Assembly: GCF_000499845.2 (NCBI RefSeq)
Contig: NC_023750.2
Span: 15,355,503-15,419,502, forward strand
Length of the DNA: 64,000 bases
Direction: 5' to 3'
Origin: Phaseolus vulgaris
Taxonomy: Eukaryota > Streptophyta > Magnoliopsida > Fabales > Fabaceae
Position numbers and translations under genes: made by a program. The notes below the pieces were generated by a model. It was given only the letters and a program-made list of their open reading frames with translations. It had not been told where the DNA came from and did not search any database. Below, piece by piece: positions 1 to 11,514 of this stretch; position 1 is the stretch's first letter, and every line of letters begins with the position of its first letter.

Positions 1-444
1 GCATAAGTAACTTAGCCAAAAGCCTGAAGAGTAAGAAGTGGCGCCCAAGTCAAGGATGCTCCAGATGGTGACACGTGTACAGCTGGATGCGAGCCACGTG
101 TCCAGATGTGTAACTGTCAGGAGAGAGAAAGTGCACAGGTATATAAGAGATTCTAACGAACTTCTGAGGTACGCACGTTTAGATTACTTCTTTACGCTTG
201 CGAGTCTTGAGTACGCTGAGAGAGAATTTTGCACGGTTCCAGAGAGTTCTTGAGTTTTCTCTTAGTATTTGGTGGTTCAGTCGCTGACTTGGGCGTCGGA
301 GCGTGATCGGCCGCAGCGGCGCCGTTCTGTCTTTTGCAGGTTCTTGAGGTGAATCACGGTGAAGGACGGAGGCTAACACGGCGCAGAAGTCGATCCAGGT
401 TTGACGAGGCAAGGTTCTTGCGTCCCGGTCAACAGGCAGGATCA
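1..444 (+). repeat. 3' part of a Tat-type Ty3/gypsy LTR (solo or 3' LTR)
   Basis: This stretch aligns with positions of about 48902-49330, the downstream half of a complete Tat-type LTR in this window. Both share the opening gcataagtaacttagccaaa, two CACGTG boxes, a TATATAAG box and the terminus aacaggcaggatca. The LTR runs off the left edge of the window. The primer-binding site that follows the homologous LTR at 49331 is absent after 444, so this is a solo LTR or the 3' LTR of an element lying to the left. The short frames inside it are not genes. Confidence 0.85.
72..147 (+). promoter_or_regulatory. LTR promoter: two CACGTG boxes and TATA box
   Basis: CACGTG occurs at 72-77 and 95-100, and TATATAAG at 140-147. 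The same spacing is kept in the related LTR at 48970-49045. CACGTG with flanking A/C is the core of plant G-box/ABRE sites bound by bZIP and bHLH factors. A role in driving the retrotransposon is inferred from position only. Confidence 0.55.
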
Positions 445-502
445 ATCATATTTGGTCGTCTTGTTTATCATGGTAGCAGCATTTAACCCGTCACATTCGC
501 CA

Positions 503-760
503 TTGGCTTTGATACCAAATTGTAAAAAGCAATCAATTTGGCCAAAGTTAACACGCACACTCAGTTTTCTGAAAAAACACTATTCTTCTATTTCTCTGTT
601 GTATATCTTTTCATTTGTGTTTCTAACAATTGAGAGAATAACTTATTTATAGACATTAGCAAGCTCTTCTAAAACATAAAATAATAAAATCTTATTATGG
701 CCATAAAATCCCACTAACAACATAATAAAACCTTATTATGACCATAAAACCCCACTAACA
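503..760 (-). repeat. Antisense copia LTR with initiator-Met primer-binding site
   Basis: Read on the minus strand, a TATA-like ctataaataag (about 645-655) is followed by an LTR end in TTACA near 517 and then by atttggtatcaaagcc, a primer-binding site of the tRNA-iMet type usual in Ty1/copia elements. Only about 60 bp of the internal leader remains before the element is cut by the Tat LTR ending at 444. A short direct repeat (cataataaaa...cccactaac) lies at about 680-757. The upstream limit of the LTR is uncertain and could lie further right. Confidence 0.55.
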
Positions 761-1025
761 ACTCTTGGCCTTTCCTCTATTGAAACTATCATTCTTTTAT
801 CTTCTACTAACTTCTAAATTTAAAACCCAAAAAATAGCATTTGAAGTTTACTCAACACATGTTGGTCCAATTCGAAGGTTCAATGTCAAATCTGTTACAA
901 GTTTTTTCACACTCTCAATTGCTGGCACATGTATGAATTTGATAGTCAAACTATTATTTATGCTAATCACTCTCAATGTCCCTGTGGTTCCACCGTATGC
1001 GGTATCCTGAAGGTGGTGCTTCTCA
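761..1025. other. No gene seen; possibly the rest of the antisense copia LTR
   Basis: This is AT-rich sequence without a recognisable coding frame. It lies between the antisense copia LTR and the next element and may be the upstream part of that LTR. No second LTR copy is available to fix the border. Confidence 0.3.
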
Positions 1026-1165
1026 TGTTAGATAATTTTGTTAACCTAGTCACATTGACTAGGTTGTTTAGTTAGGTGTTATGAATCAACTTGCTATATA
1101 AAGAAAGGTTGATTCTCATGTAAAACAGAACAGAACATACTTGTATTCAAACTCTTCTCTTAATA
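1026..1165 (+). repeat. Probable 5' LTR of a decayed Ty3/gypsy element
   Basis: The segment opens with tgttagataattttg, contains a tatataaag TATA-like box near 1095 and closes with aataaca, as expected for a TG...CA LTR. A gag remnant follows about 180 bp downstream. No partner LTR was found near 6.4 kb, so the call rests on position and termini only. Confidence 0.4.
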
Positions 1166-1346
1166 ACAATTTATGGTGAAGACGTCAGGCTTCCCTTTTT
1201 TGTATCTTCGTGTAAGCAACTACATTTATCTCTTTCTCTCTTTCAGCCCTTCATTCTTTCTGGTTTCCTTCTCTGTAGACGGCCTGATAGTGTTCTGCAC
1301 AAGCATTACCTTAACAATTGCTATCAGTATCTTGTGCTTGGAACTG

Positions 1347-1914
1347 ATGGCAGATTCGACAAAGCACGGTAGTAGCTACGAAAGATTTTGAGGATCGCAT
1401 TTTCTCTCGATTGTTGGAGTCTCGTCTCATAGAAATTGTTGTTCTATGCAAAAGGCCTTGAGTGATTATCTTAAAGATCAATTTCAAGAATTGGCAAATC
1501 AGCATGTTGACGACAATAGGAAATGTTCTGGGAGTATTCAGTCCAGAGGGGAACGTCATCCCTCTTCTTCTTCATATTCTTGCGGCACTCGTTTAGCAAG
1601 AATTGATTTTCCACCTTTTTCTGGAGATAATATCCGTCAATGGCTTTTTCAATGCGAAAACTACTTCCTTATTGACCACACTCCATAATATGTTCATGTT
1701 CAACTCCCGATTGTACACCTTGAAGGGCGCGCGTTGGAGTGGCATTCTGCTTTTTGTGGGGACGCCTCAGTATCCTACGGTGATATCTTGGAAGGAGTAT
1801 ACGCAGTTGTTAATGGCACGATTTGGTGATGTCTGTAATGATCCTATGGCAGATTTGGTGACCTTGCGTCAAAAAACAACTGTTATTGAGTATTACGAAC
1901 AGTTTGCTTCTATT
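1347..1914 (+). pseudogene. Ty3/gypsy (chromovirus-like) gag, 5' part, interrupted
   Basis: Frames here encode a Ty3/gypsy capsid-type Gag: RIDFPPFSGDNIRQWLFQCE, then FVGTPQYPTVISWKEYTQLL and ending EYYEQFASI. These match the retrotransposon gag signature (PxFxGDxxxxWxxxxExYF ... W..F...L...F). Stops and frame changes break the reading at about 1389, 1686 and 1917. The frame stops where a copia element is inserted and resumes at about 3959 with LHVELFLAGLKKDIQ, the normal continuation of this Gag. It is not functional. Assignment to the chromovirus side of Ty3/gypsy comes from the gag and RT wording, not from a tree. Confidence 0.75.
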
Positions 1915-2059
1915 TAGTTAGTCTCCAAAGTGTATCTTTGTCTATAAATTTCACACCTCTATCACTTTACACACAAGTGAATATATGAATATTTTACTCT
2001 TTTATCTTTCTATGCCTCCACTCATTCATTCTCTCTCCTGTTAACATGGTATCATGAGC
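1913..2059 (+). repeat. copia-A 5' LTR (truncated) and primer-binding site
   Basis: This copy shares tctccaa(a)gtgtatctttg, tatatgaatattttactctt and the end ctctctcctgttaaca with the 3' LTR. Directly after the LTR end at 2046 lies tggtatcatgagcc, a tRNA-iMet type primer-binding site. Confidence 0.8.
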
Positions 2060-2081
2060 CTCTTTTTTTTTTTTTTGACCC

Positions 2082-2291
2082 ATGCCTTCATCCCCAACCT
2101 CCTCTTCTTTCGATGGTCTCTATTCTATTCAGCAATTCACCACTCCCATAAACATCAAACTTGATAAAGACAACTTTGTTCTATGGTGTCATCAAGTTCT
2201 TGCCACTATACGTGGTCTCAAACTCTTGAAGTTTCTTGAAGGAGATCAGGTTCCTTCTTCGTCCCCTTCATCTTCTCCTTCTCAACCATAA
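2082..2291 (+). pseudogene. copia-A gag N-terminal remnant
   Basis: The frame starts MPSSPTSSSFDGLYSIQQFT and includes INIKLDKDNFVLWCHQVLA and LRGLKLLKFLEG-like wording, typical of the N-terminus of Ty1/copia Gag (the UBN2 family start). It ends at a stop after a serine/proline-rich tail and leads straight into RT sequence. The rest of gag, protease and integrase has been deleted. Confidence 0.7.
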
Positions 2292-2317
2292 GAGGAAGTT
2301 CTTCAATATCAACAGCA

Positions 2318-3850
2318 AGATTAGTGGTTTTGAACCTATCAATTTCAAAGTTGCACTCTAATATCCTCAATGGAATCAAGCCATGCAAGATGAATATTAT
2401 GCTCTGATCGAAAATAGAACCTGGACTTTGACTCCTTTACCACCAGGAGCTAACATTGTTGGCTGCAAATAGATCTTCAAGAATAAGTATCATGCAAATG
2501 GCATGTTTCAGCGACACAAAGCACGGCTTGTGGCCAAGGGATATAGTCAAACTGAAGGTCTTGACTATTTAGAGACATTTAGTCCTGTAATCAAACATAC
2601 TACTATCAGAGTGGTGCTTGCTCATGTAGTGTAATCAACATCAATAATGAGGATGTCTACATGCAACAACCACCAAACTTTATCTCTGCCAATCCACAAC
2701 TAGTGTGTAAGCTTAACAAAGCTATTTACGGCCTCAAACAAGAACCTCGTTCATGGTATAAAAAGCTAAGTATCACTCTTCAAAGTCTTGGCTTTAATTC
2801 CACCACTAGTGATTCATCATTGTTTGTTAGGTTTACTCATTCTTCTTCTTTGTTTGTTCTCATCTATGTACATGATATAATTATTACTGGATCTGTACCT
2901 ACTGATATTATTGCTCTTATTTCCACTCTCAATTTTGTTTTTGCTCTAAAGGACTTGGGCCCTCTACATCACTTCCTTGGTTGGTATTGATGTCTCCACT
3001 CTTCAAGATGGATCTTTGCACTTATCACAGCGTCAATATGTTCAAAGCTTTCTTCAACGAACGCAAATGCTTGAGTCCCATCCACAACTTACACCTATGA
3101 TTACCAACTTAAAGCTTCCACAAAATGCTTCTGCATCCTTTTATGATCCCTCTTATTTCAGATCCACAGTGGGTGCTCTTCAATATGTGCTCATCACTCG
3201 TCCAGAACTCACCTTTTTTTGTGAATAAAGTCTCTCAATTCATGCACAGTCCTCAAGAGCATCATTGGAAGGCAGTTAAACGGATCCTAAGGTATCTCAA
3301 AGGCACGTTAGATTATGGGCTTCTTATCAAACACAACACCAATAATACAATCCAGGGCTTCTGTGACTCAGACTGGGCTAGTGATATAGATGACAGAAAG
3401 TCTACAACTGGATACTGCATGTATTTTGGCTCTAATCTTGTCTCATGGTCTTCTCATAAACAAAATGTTGTTTCCCGACGCAACACTAAAGCAGAGTATC
3501 ACGGAATTGTTGTTGTCCTAGCTGATATTATATGGCTTCAATCTTTATTAAATGAACTCCATATCTCATGTACCATGCCCAAAATTTACTCTGATAACCT
3601 TGGAGCGGTTTTACTTTCAGCTAACCGTGTCATGCACTCGAGGTCCAAGCACTTTGACATAGACATTCACTTTGTCTATGACCATGTACAACGGAAGCAT
3701 GTCTCTCTAATTCATATACCTGCTCGTTTTCAACTTGCCGGTGTGTTTACAAAACCTATTTTTGGTCCTAGTTTTACTTTTGTACGTCCTAAACTTATGG
3801 TTTTGGAAAAACCCATCATAAGTTTAAGGGATGTTAAGCAGATTACTTAA
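2318..3850 (+). pseudogene. copia-A reverse transcriptase and RNase H remnant
   Basis: Consecutive broken frames give the copia [22 protein letters not shown] at about 2510, YGLKQEPRSWYKKL at about 2727, and YVHDIIITG at about 2868 in place of the catalytic YVDD box. RNase H follows: FCDSDWASDIDDRKSTTGYC at about 3359, VSWSSHKQNVVSRRNTKAEY and HIPARFQLAGVFTKP near 3720. Stops or frame changes occur at about 2470, 2633, 2985 and 3227. The D to H change in the catalytic box and the frameshifts rule out activity. Confidence 0.85.
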
Positions 3851-3958
3851 GTTAGTTTTAGTCGGTCTCCAAGTGTATCTTTGCCTATATATTTCACACA
3901 AAAGTAAATATATGAATATTTTACTCTTTTCCTCCACTCATTCTCTCTCCTGTTAACA
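3832..3958 (+). repeat. copia-A 3' LTR
   Basis: The LTR begins tgttaagcagattac right after a short purine tract (agtttaaggga) and ends tgttaaca, giving TGTTA...TAACA termini. It is 127 bp long, short for a copia LTR. Confidence 0.8.
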
Positions 3959-4853
3959 ATTACATGTTGAGTTGTTTCTTGCCGGTTTAAAGAAAGACAT
4001 TCAGATGTCAGTCAGAATGTTTCAGCCTCAGTAGCCTTTTACGTTGGCAAGGTTGTGAGAGGCGGCAAATACAAGTTCAGTTCCTCAAATTCCTCCAGAA
4101 TTATTTGGCCGCACACAGAAAGGTATTTTGGGTTCTAAACCAGTTTCCAATGCTGCTTCTTCTTCAGCCAATTCATTTTCCAATTCCAAGCAACATAAAA
4201 TTTAACGCATGCATATATGAGTGAACGACATGCAAAGGGCTTGTGTTACTTTTGCGATGAACCATATTCTTTCGAACATAGTCGTGTCCACAAGAAACTG
4301 CAAATACATGTGATTGAAGTAGAAGATGATGTTGATCTTCAAGAAGTAGATGGGAACACTGCCACTGTCTCCAATAAGGGTGGTGATTCTCCACATATTT
4401 CAGTAAATGCTCTCACGGGAGTCCCTAGTTTCAAGACTATGAGGATCACAGGGTACAAGAACAAAAAGCCTTTACACATCCTCATTGATAGGGGCTCTAC
4501 ACATAATTTCTTGGATGCTAATATGGCTACACAGTTGGGCTGTACTATGACCAATCCAGGTAGGCGTGGCGGATGGATCTCATTTGACAGTCACAGCAAT
4601 AGTCAAAGGGTTTTCTTGGACCATTCAACAAACCATGTTTACATCAGATATGTTCCTCATTCCCCTCGGTTGCTGCAATATTGTTCTCGGTATTGAGTGG
4701 CTGGTGACTTTAGGGAATATTGTTTGGAACTTTTATAGTGTAACAATGGAATTTAAGGCTCAAGGGAAAAGACATGTGCTGCGGGGGGCTTCTACACCAC
4801 CTATAAAGTCTACCAAACCACAACACAGTCAAAGAGGCTTCTGCTACATCTAG
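3959..4853 (+). pseudogene. Ty3/gypsy gag (3' part), zinc knuckle and protease remnant
   Basis: Gag resumes with VELFLAGLKKDIQMSVRMFQ. A degenerate zinc-knuckle region follows (GLCYFCDEPYSFEHSRVHKK, about 4240). The aspartic protease has LHILIDRGSTHNFLDANMAT at about 4475; the usual catalytic D-S/T-G triplet reads D-R-G. The protease C-terminal half, GCCNIVLGIEWLVTLGNIVW, is read in another frame from about 4668, so a frameshift lies between. The remnant belongs to the same element as 1347-1914. Confidence 0.75.
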
Positions 4854-5343
4854 AGTCGCTATTGCTGTAATCATGTAATGTGATGCATAATGAGGAGTAA
4901 GTGCTGTTTAGTAGCTGTTTTTATGCTGCTATTTCCTTAGTATCCAGTGCCAATTTTATGAACTCAGGGGGTCTATCTGGGTCTGTTGTTGTATGGGAGA
5001 TCAGCAAACCCCTTTGTTGTGGTGCTGTGATAATTGGTGCAGCAGCAGCAGGATTATGGCAGAAGTTCAAGAAGCTGATGCTGATGAAACTGATGGGGTC
5101 GCTAAAACCAAAATGGAGTTAAGTAGTATAGAAGAATGCAAATGTTGATGGCGGTTTAGGCAAGAAGAAAGGGAGATGCAGAGTAGCTGCAACTCCTACA
5201 GTTCAGGTTGTTGTAGAGCCAAGTTTATGCAGTTCTGCTGCATAATTCTGCAGCAAACGCAGAAATTTTGTACTTGTTGGTTTCGGTGCCTATGTTATTT
5301 GTGTGAATTATGATTTTGTATAAGGGTTTCTCTTAATTTATAT
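4854..5343 (+). other. Protease-RT spacer of the decayed gypsy element; no gene seen
   Basis: No domain is recognised between the protease and the reverse transcriptase. The sequence is more TG-rich than its surroundings and could hold a small insertion, but no borders are visible. Confidence 0.4.
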
Positions 5344-6420
5344 TTGGGTAAGACTATAACTAATGCAGTTCATTTAACCTTCTTACAAGTTTGTACCAAG
5401 AAGGAAGACGACTTGTTACACTCCCTTACCACCCATGCCGAGCAGTTAGAAATTCCAGAAAGGGTGGATAAAATTCTGCACCAGTTTGCTGATGTTTTCC
5501 AAGAACCAAACACCTTGCCACCCTTTCGTGATCATTATGATCATGCCATTCCTTTGGTTCATGGATGTAATCCAGTTAACAAGCACCAAAAGGATATCAT
5601 TGACTCTTTGATACAGGGTTACTTGAAATCAGTGGTAATCCAAAAGAGTCATAGCCCAGTCGTGCTACTGGGAAAGAAGGATGACACATGGCGATTGTGT
5701 ATCGATTATAGAGAGTTAAACAAAAATACGGTAAAAAACAAGTTCTCTATTCCTTTTATTGAAGATTTAATGGATGAACTTGATGGATCCGCAATTTTTT
5801 CCAAGATTGATTTGCGGGCAGGTTATAATTAAGTTCGGATGGCACTTATGGACATACCCAAAACTGCTTTTAGAACACATGGCGGGAATTATGAATATGT
5901 TGTTATGCCTGTTGGCCTTACAGCCACTTTTCAAAAGTTGATGAACCATGTGTTTGAAAGGCTTTTAAGAAAGTTTTTGCTGGTTTCTTTTTTTATGACA
6001 TTTTATTTTACAGCAAAATTTTAGAAGACCATTTGGAACCACCTTAAACAGGTTCTTCTCACCCTTCGGCAATGTTTCTTTGCGGTACACAAAGTGGAAT
6101 AGTTGGGTCATTATATCCCAAGTACATGGGTTTCAACATACCCGAGTAAAATAGAGGCTATGCATAGTTCAGACATTGAAGGATTTGCTTAGTTGTGCTC
6201 CGGTTTTGACTCTTCCAGATTTTAATAAACCTTTATTTTATGCTTGTGGATGAGGTATTGGGGTTGTATTGATGCAGGAACAACATCCTATAGCATACAT
6301 CACCAGAGTTTTAAATAGACATACATATGAAAAGGAATTGTTGGCGATGGTTTTTGCAGGATAGAAACGGAGACATTATTTATCATCCGCACAGATTTTA
6401 GTGAATTGTAATATTCCTTT
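5344..6420 (+). pseudogene. Ty3/gypsy reverse transcriptase and RNase H remnant
   Basis: The RT begins with the usual pre-RT segment ([20 protein letters not shown]) and continues [20 protein letters not shown], then [21 protein letters not shown] stop follows GYN at 5830. The frame resumes with [20 protein letters not shown] and loses register near 5990, before the YxDD box. Beyond 6200 the RNase H wording HPIAYITRVLNRHTYEKELL can still be read around 6280-6350. No integrase or 3' LTR is recognised, so the element is truncated. Confidence 0.8.
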
Positions 6421-7026
6421 TAGTATGTTTGTGTCAAAACTAAATTGCATCAGTTACCCTTTCACCCATCCACAACTGTTTACATAAATAGATACATGAG
6501 GACCATCTCCTGTTACAAATGGTGCAAGATATTATGTAGGCCTCTGTTTTTGTTATGCTTAATAATTTTGCTGAGACTCAAACTAATCACAGGTTAAAAT
6601 CTATTCAAACAAATATTTCTAAGTCTTGAATCTTTTCTTAAAAAATATGGTATTAGAAATACATGTCCATATACTCATCAGCAAGATGTCTCAAAACAAT
6701 ATAAAAATGCATTAAAAATAATAAAAAAATGTATCTTTTTCATGTCTGAATAAAAAAAATAATCTCTTTTTAATTCCTTAATTAGTGTTTATAAGATACA
6801 GGTTAACCATCACCATATCTAATATACAAGACACGTATCAGCCTCTTCTGCTTCCATTTTCTAACACCAATGAATCACAATTCGTAACGGTAATAACGGT
6901 TGCATCTTCTTCTCTACAATGAGACCTTCTTTCATTGTCTGCCTCTATCGGATACATCACATTGTTTTGTGTTACAACAAAATCAAACATATTCTACTGC
7001 AAATAAACGTTATTTATTTAACGTAG
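6421..7026. other. Intergenic; upstream region of the ceramidase gene
   Basis: This is AT-rich sequence with no supported gene. The left part may still be retroelement debris. The right part probably holds the promoter of the downstream gene, but no single element stands out. Confidence 0.35.
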
Positions 7027-7362
7027 GTGTTACAAAATAACAGAGAAAACAGATTGATTTTGGGAAGCTCGTTCCACTTATCTCACCGAATTTTATTATT
7101 GTTAGAGACAGGAAGAGTAGAGAGAATGAGATCTACGTGGTTCTTACATAATCTTCCCAGGTATGCCTTTTTTTTAATCACTTTTTTCATTGCTTTAATA
7201 TGTATTTTAATGACTAATAGCTAGGATTTCGAGGTTTTTGTGTTGTGGGGTTGATTGTATTTTGGCATGTTGATGTTGCCTCCTGATTTTCCAGGGATTT
7301 GTGAGCTCTGCAGCTTTAAATACAGATAATTAGGTAAACAAATAATTCAGCTGTAGAGGAAA
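7027..7362 (+). other. 5' UTR of the alkaline ceramidase gene with one intron
   Basis: A GT/AG intron fits at 7161-7294: the donor is cccag|gtatgcc and the acceptor gattttccag|ggatt. It precedes the start codon at 7363. The transcript start is unknown. The small upstream frame ending near 7224 runs through the intron and is not a gene. Confidence 0.45.
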
Positions 7363-8341
7363 ATGTCTAGCTTCTGGGGTCCGGTCACATCATCAACAGA
7401 TTGCTGTGAAAAGAATTATGAATATTCATCTTATATTGCAGAATTTTATAACACAATATCCACTATTCCAACCATTCTGTTGGCTCTTATCGGTCTTATA
7501 AATGCTTATAGAGAACGGTTCGAGAAAAGATTTTGTGTTCTTTATGTAACAATTATGGCACTTGCCATTGGAAGCATGTTGTACCATGCCACGCTACAGC
7601 GTGTGTAAGTGTTGAACTCTATCATTTTTTGCAGCAATTTGTATAAATATTTGGTTTATTATTTGAGTTATTCTACGTCATACAAAATGAGTTCGGCATT
7701 TTGCATAAATGTTTGTTGAATATTTGAATCTTATTTAAGGTGATTGCAGGGATCACATCATATTCATTTGTTGATATTGTTTTGGGTGAGTATTTATTTA
7801 TTGTTGAGTTGTTGCAATTTGATTTAGGCAACAACAGAGCGATGAAATTCCTATGATGTGGGAGATTCTGCTATACATGTTCATCCTGTATTCCCCAGAT
7901 TGGCACTACCCTCGTACAATGCCCATCTTCCTAGTTTTGTATGGTGTTATTTTTGCCATTGTCCATTCAGTGGTCCGTTTTGGAATTGGCTTCAAACTCC
8001 ATTATGTCATTCTCTGTCTCCTCTGCAGTCCAAGAATGTACAAGTATTACATTTATAGTGATTGTGTGTCTGCAAAGAGCCTGGGAAAGCTATATGTAGT
8101 TACTTTTCTATTGGGAGGTTTGTGTTGGTTATGCGATCACGTTTTCTGCAACCAAATTTCTCGTTGGCCAATTAATCCACAAGGTCATGCTTTGTGGCAT
8201 CTCTTCATGGGTTTCAATTCCTACTTTGCAAACACATTCTTGATGTTTTGTCGTGCTCAACAACTTGCCTGCTCTCCAAAAGTTGTCCGTTTAATGGGTG
8301 TCTTGCCCTATGTGAAGATTGAGAAGCCAAAACGCCAGTAA
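7363..8341 (+). CDS. ACER: Alkaline ceramidase (ACER family), two coding exons
   Basis: Exons 7363-7604 and 7828-8341 join through GT/AG sites (donor GT|GTAAGT, acceptor TTTAG|GCAACA) into a 251-residue frame, the usual length for this family. The protein would hydrolyse ceramide or phytoceramide to a sphingoid base and a fatty acid in ER/Golgi membranes. Family metal and catalytic residues are recognisable: S71 and H75 in GSMLYHATL, D86 in QQSDEIP, and H201 and H205 in GHALWHLFMGFNSY. The N-terminal site with D13, E16, N18 and E27 (SSYIAEFYNT) matches the calcium-site region known in human ACER3, except that the W next to the first D is C. Several hydrophobic segments fit a seven-pass membrane enzyme. 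The start follows from family alignment (MSSFWGPVTS). It converges with the gene at 10319-15780. Confidence 0.93.
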
Positions 8342-10318
8342 GAGAAAATAATACAAGATGAAAATGTTTCACTCATCATACATTTGGGTAAAGAGTAGTT
8401 AGCTATCCATGTTCTTGGCCTTTCTTTCTTTTTTTGCTTAGATTGGTTTATACATAATGATTTATTTGTTTTTCGATTTTCTGTTCTATACCTAGGACAT
8501 GTACCATATTTGTGCCACTATACAGATGCTTCTTTCAGCCTGACTAAACTCCATTAATCACAACCAAAAGTTTTGCCATATTGGTTGTAATTGGAATCAG
8601 TTGAATCATCCTACATATTTATAGTTAAATTTTCTTTAACCCTTTCTAGGTGATTTAGTATGCTATTTTTGTGGAGCATTAAACGTCAAACTCAGTTTGA
8701 TGCTGCTTTAAAACTCATTAGAATGAGTCTAGTGATAAAAGGTCTGAATAGTTTGGTGCAACTAAACCAATGTTTAAATACTCGCCTGGTTTTTCAACTG
8801 GACAAGCTATTTTATTTACGGTTTCAATTGTTCAAATGTGATTTAATCAGGACTAAATTGCTATCAATAAAATTATTATAAGAATTAAATAATATTAAAA
8901 ATATAATATCATAATTCTGTGATGTTAAAAACTAAATTAAAACATAAATTTATAGGCTTTCAACATTTAAAATAATATAAAAATTAAACTAAAACATGTT
9001 AACATACTCTAATTAAAATTTTAATAACATATATCAATAACAATAAGTTTACATGGAGAATAAAAAACCAAATATTTTAAGGTTTTTTCAGAAATTTTAA
9101 AATAATGTGTTGTTAAATAGTTTTGTATAAATTGGTTTAGACCAATTTTATTGGATCTCGAAACATAGGTTGACACCATTCCATTGCTTTAGACGGTATA
9201 ACTTTCTTTAATAAAGTAGTCAATTTAGGATTGTCATAACATTTAACAGGACCTTTTGGCTAGAGCCACTTTGTTAAGATTCTTTCCAAAGCTAGATGCA
9301 AATCATGTTCTTTCCACTGAAAAAGTGCATTCGAAGTTCATATCACTTTTTACAGCTAATTTTTATAGCTAAGTAACATTTCTTAATGCATGATTAGATT
9401 AAATTATTTTGCACCCGATCAAAATCACTAGAGCATTTTCATTATAATAATTTATTAAATTACATTAAGCTAAATGAAAAACATATTCACAATAATCTGC
9501 TCTGTTGTCAGTGTAAATAAACATCAGCAAATTGCAGTAACAGATTATTCTGCGAAGCACAAGTTGCATTCTGGATCTTGAGGGAAAGAAAATATGTTTT
9601 TCATCTGGAGGAAAATAATACTTCATTCCCAAAAGAATTCCCATTGTCTGCTTTTACAAATGGGGAAATATTACATTTTTTTAGCCTGCTGGAATATAAA
9701 AGTCCTTGAATTCCCTAGAATCGAATCATTACCTATTCATAAACTAATGGAGGCTTTTGTTCCAATTGTAACAGTACTGATGGTTGAGTCACAAATTGAA
9801 CTTCGAACATACTAGATAGAGAATTAACCAAATTTGCACTCGGTAAGGAATCCGAGGCATGCCAAAACCATAGTGATTGTCAACAAAATAGAAACGAAAG
9901 AGTACCACGGAAATGGAAAACAATTTATATCCTATCATATAATTGGTGAAACATTTGATAGTAGAACAAAATAAATTGTTGATCATATTAAAATATATTA
10001 TCAAACGTGATTCAAACTACATTTAAGGTAATTAAATACAGCACAGGCGTTCATTTTCAGCCATTGGCAATGTGAATTATTAATATTTAAAGATCATGAG
10101 TGAACGGTAGGTGTTCATGCAAAGCCACCAATTAAAGATTCAACTAGAGCCAGAAAAACAGAATGGAACTAACGGTAGACATACACTATGCACAGCTAGA
10201 CAGCTTCCGGACCTTTGATTCGTTTCACTCAAAAAGATAGAAAAGAAAACACTTGTACAGGTAGATGTATGTAAAGGAATACAATAGAAGGTGAGAACAA
10301 ATACACCTCGCCATGAAT
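8342..10318. other. Intergenic between two convergent host genes
   Basis: This holds the 3' flanks of the ceramidase (+) and the CDP-DAG synthase (-). It is AT-rich, and the frames present are short and unlike known proteins. I see no LTR, TIR pair or RNA gene. Confidence 0.5.
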
Positions 10319-11473
10319 CTAAGATTTCCTTGGAATCCCCCGCTGTAAAATTTCTCCAAGTCTCCAATATAGAGCTTCTAGTTCATTGAACGATAGGTTG
10401 ATCAATATCTGAAACGACACCAGCGGTAGTTCCACAAATTAAACATAATATGTTAATTGATATAAATACAAAATATACAATGTAAAATAAACATAATACC
10501 TGGTCCAAAATCATTTCAACCGAGAGACTTTGTTGCACAACAAATGACTGATGATATATATATGCAAACACGGCCATAACCATCTACAGCAAGACAAATT
10601 GGTCAAATTTTGCTCGTCATATGCATAATAGCTTGGTACTAGGAAGCTTTAACTTCCAATGCTAGCCCCTCAGCCAAAGGAATGAACAGGACGAAAGATA
10701 CAAATAGTGTACAGGCAGCAGAATGTAAAAGTGAGTGAAAAGTTGGTAAGATGTTAGGGAGGGGCAAATTTTGGCCTGTTATCATTATTCGAATGGCATC
10801 AAAAATATAAATGAATAAACCAGGCTCACTTTCACAAATATATTAAACCAGGCCAGGGTCAGTATGCAGTTGACATTCATATACTGGACCACCAAGACTT
10901 CTACCGAAGATCCCTTCTTGTTGAGTTCATTAAACTTCACGCTTAAATTAATTTTGTTTGAGTAGAAAATTTCATAATTTTCAAGGCATCCAAATATATT
11001 GAATTTAAATTGATTTGATTTCAAATTGTACAAGACAATGCAAATTTATTAATTTAATTCAAATTGTTAATATTGGACTAGACAATTCAAATTGTTAGTA
11101 TTAGATGAGACAATCCAAATTTATTAAATTTTAAATTTCTAATTTTGGATAAATTATTTCAATTACTACCAAATACAAAAAAGTTATTAAAATATTAAAT
11201 AATTGTTAATAATTCAAAAATATCAATATTGATTATTTTTTTAGTAAATCTTGGTTGATGCCATTTCTTAGTTAAAGTTCGTCAAAGATTTCTTTAACTG
11301 CTCAAATATTTATTAAATAAATTTTTATAAAAAGTAAAAATTAAAGCAAAAAAACTTTAAATTGTCAAAACTTCAATCAGAAAGAATAACACACATTTTC
11401 TCTTCAACACTGAATAAAATTTTAAAGTAGAGTACCAAATAAAAGTGTTTTAAAAATTTAAAACGGACACAGT

Positions 11474-11514
<41 letters not shown>

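Larger units (their letters stand above)
1913..3958 (+). mobile_element. copia-A: short decayed Ty1/copia element inserted in gypsy gag
   Basis: Two similar LTRs (1913-2046 and 3832-3958) flank an internal region with a gag start, part of reverse transcriptase and RNase H. The order is that of Ty1/copia, but most of gag, the protease and the integrase are missing, so the internal part is only about 1.8 kb. The 5' LTR lacks roughly the first 25 bp seen in the 3' LTR, so the target duplication cannot be read. The Gag of the host gypsy element continues on both sides, which sets the order of insertion. Confidence 0.8.

Noticed and set aside
1173..1391. 72-residue frame rich in F, L and S upstream of gag
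   Set aside because: This is low-complexity leader sequence; the gag-related reading begins near 1347 in the same area and is itself broken.
2047..2060. tRNA-like sequence tggtatcatgagcc
   Set aside because: It is a primer-binding site complementary to a tRNA 3' end, placed right after an LTR; no tRNA cloverleaf follows.
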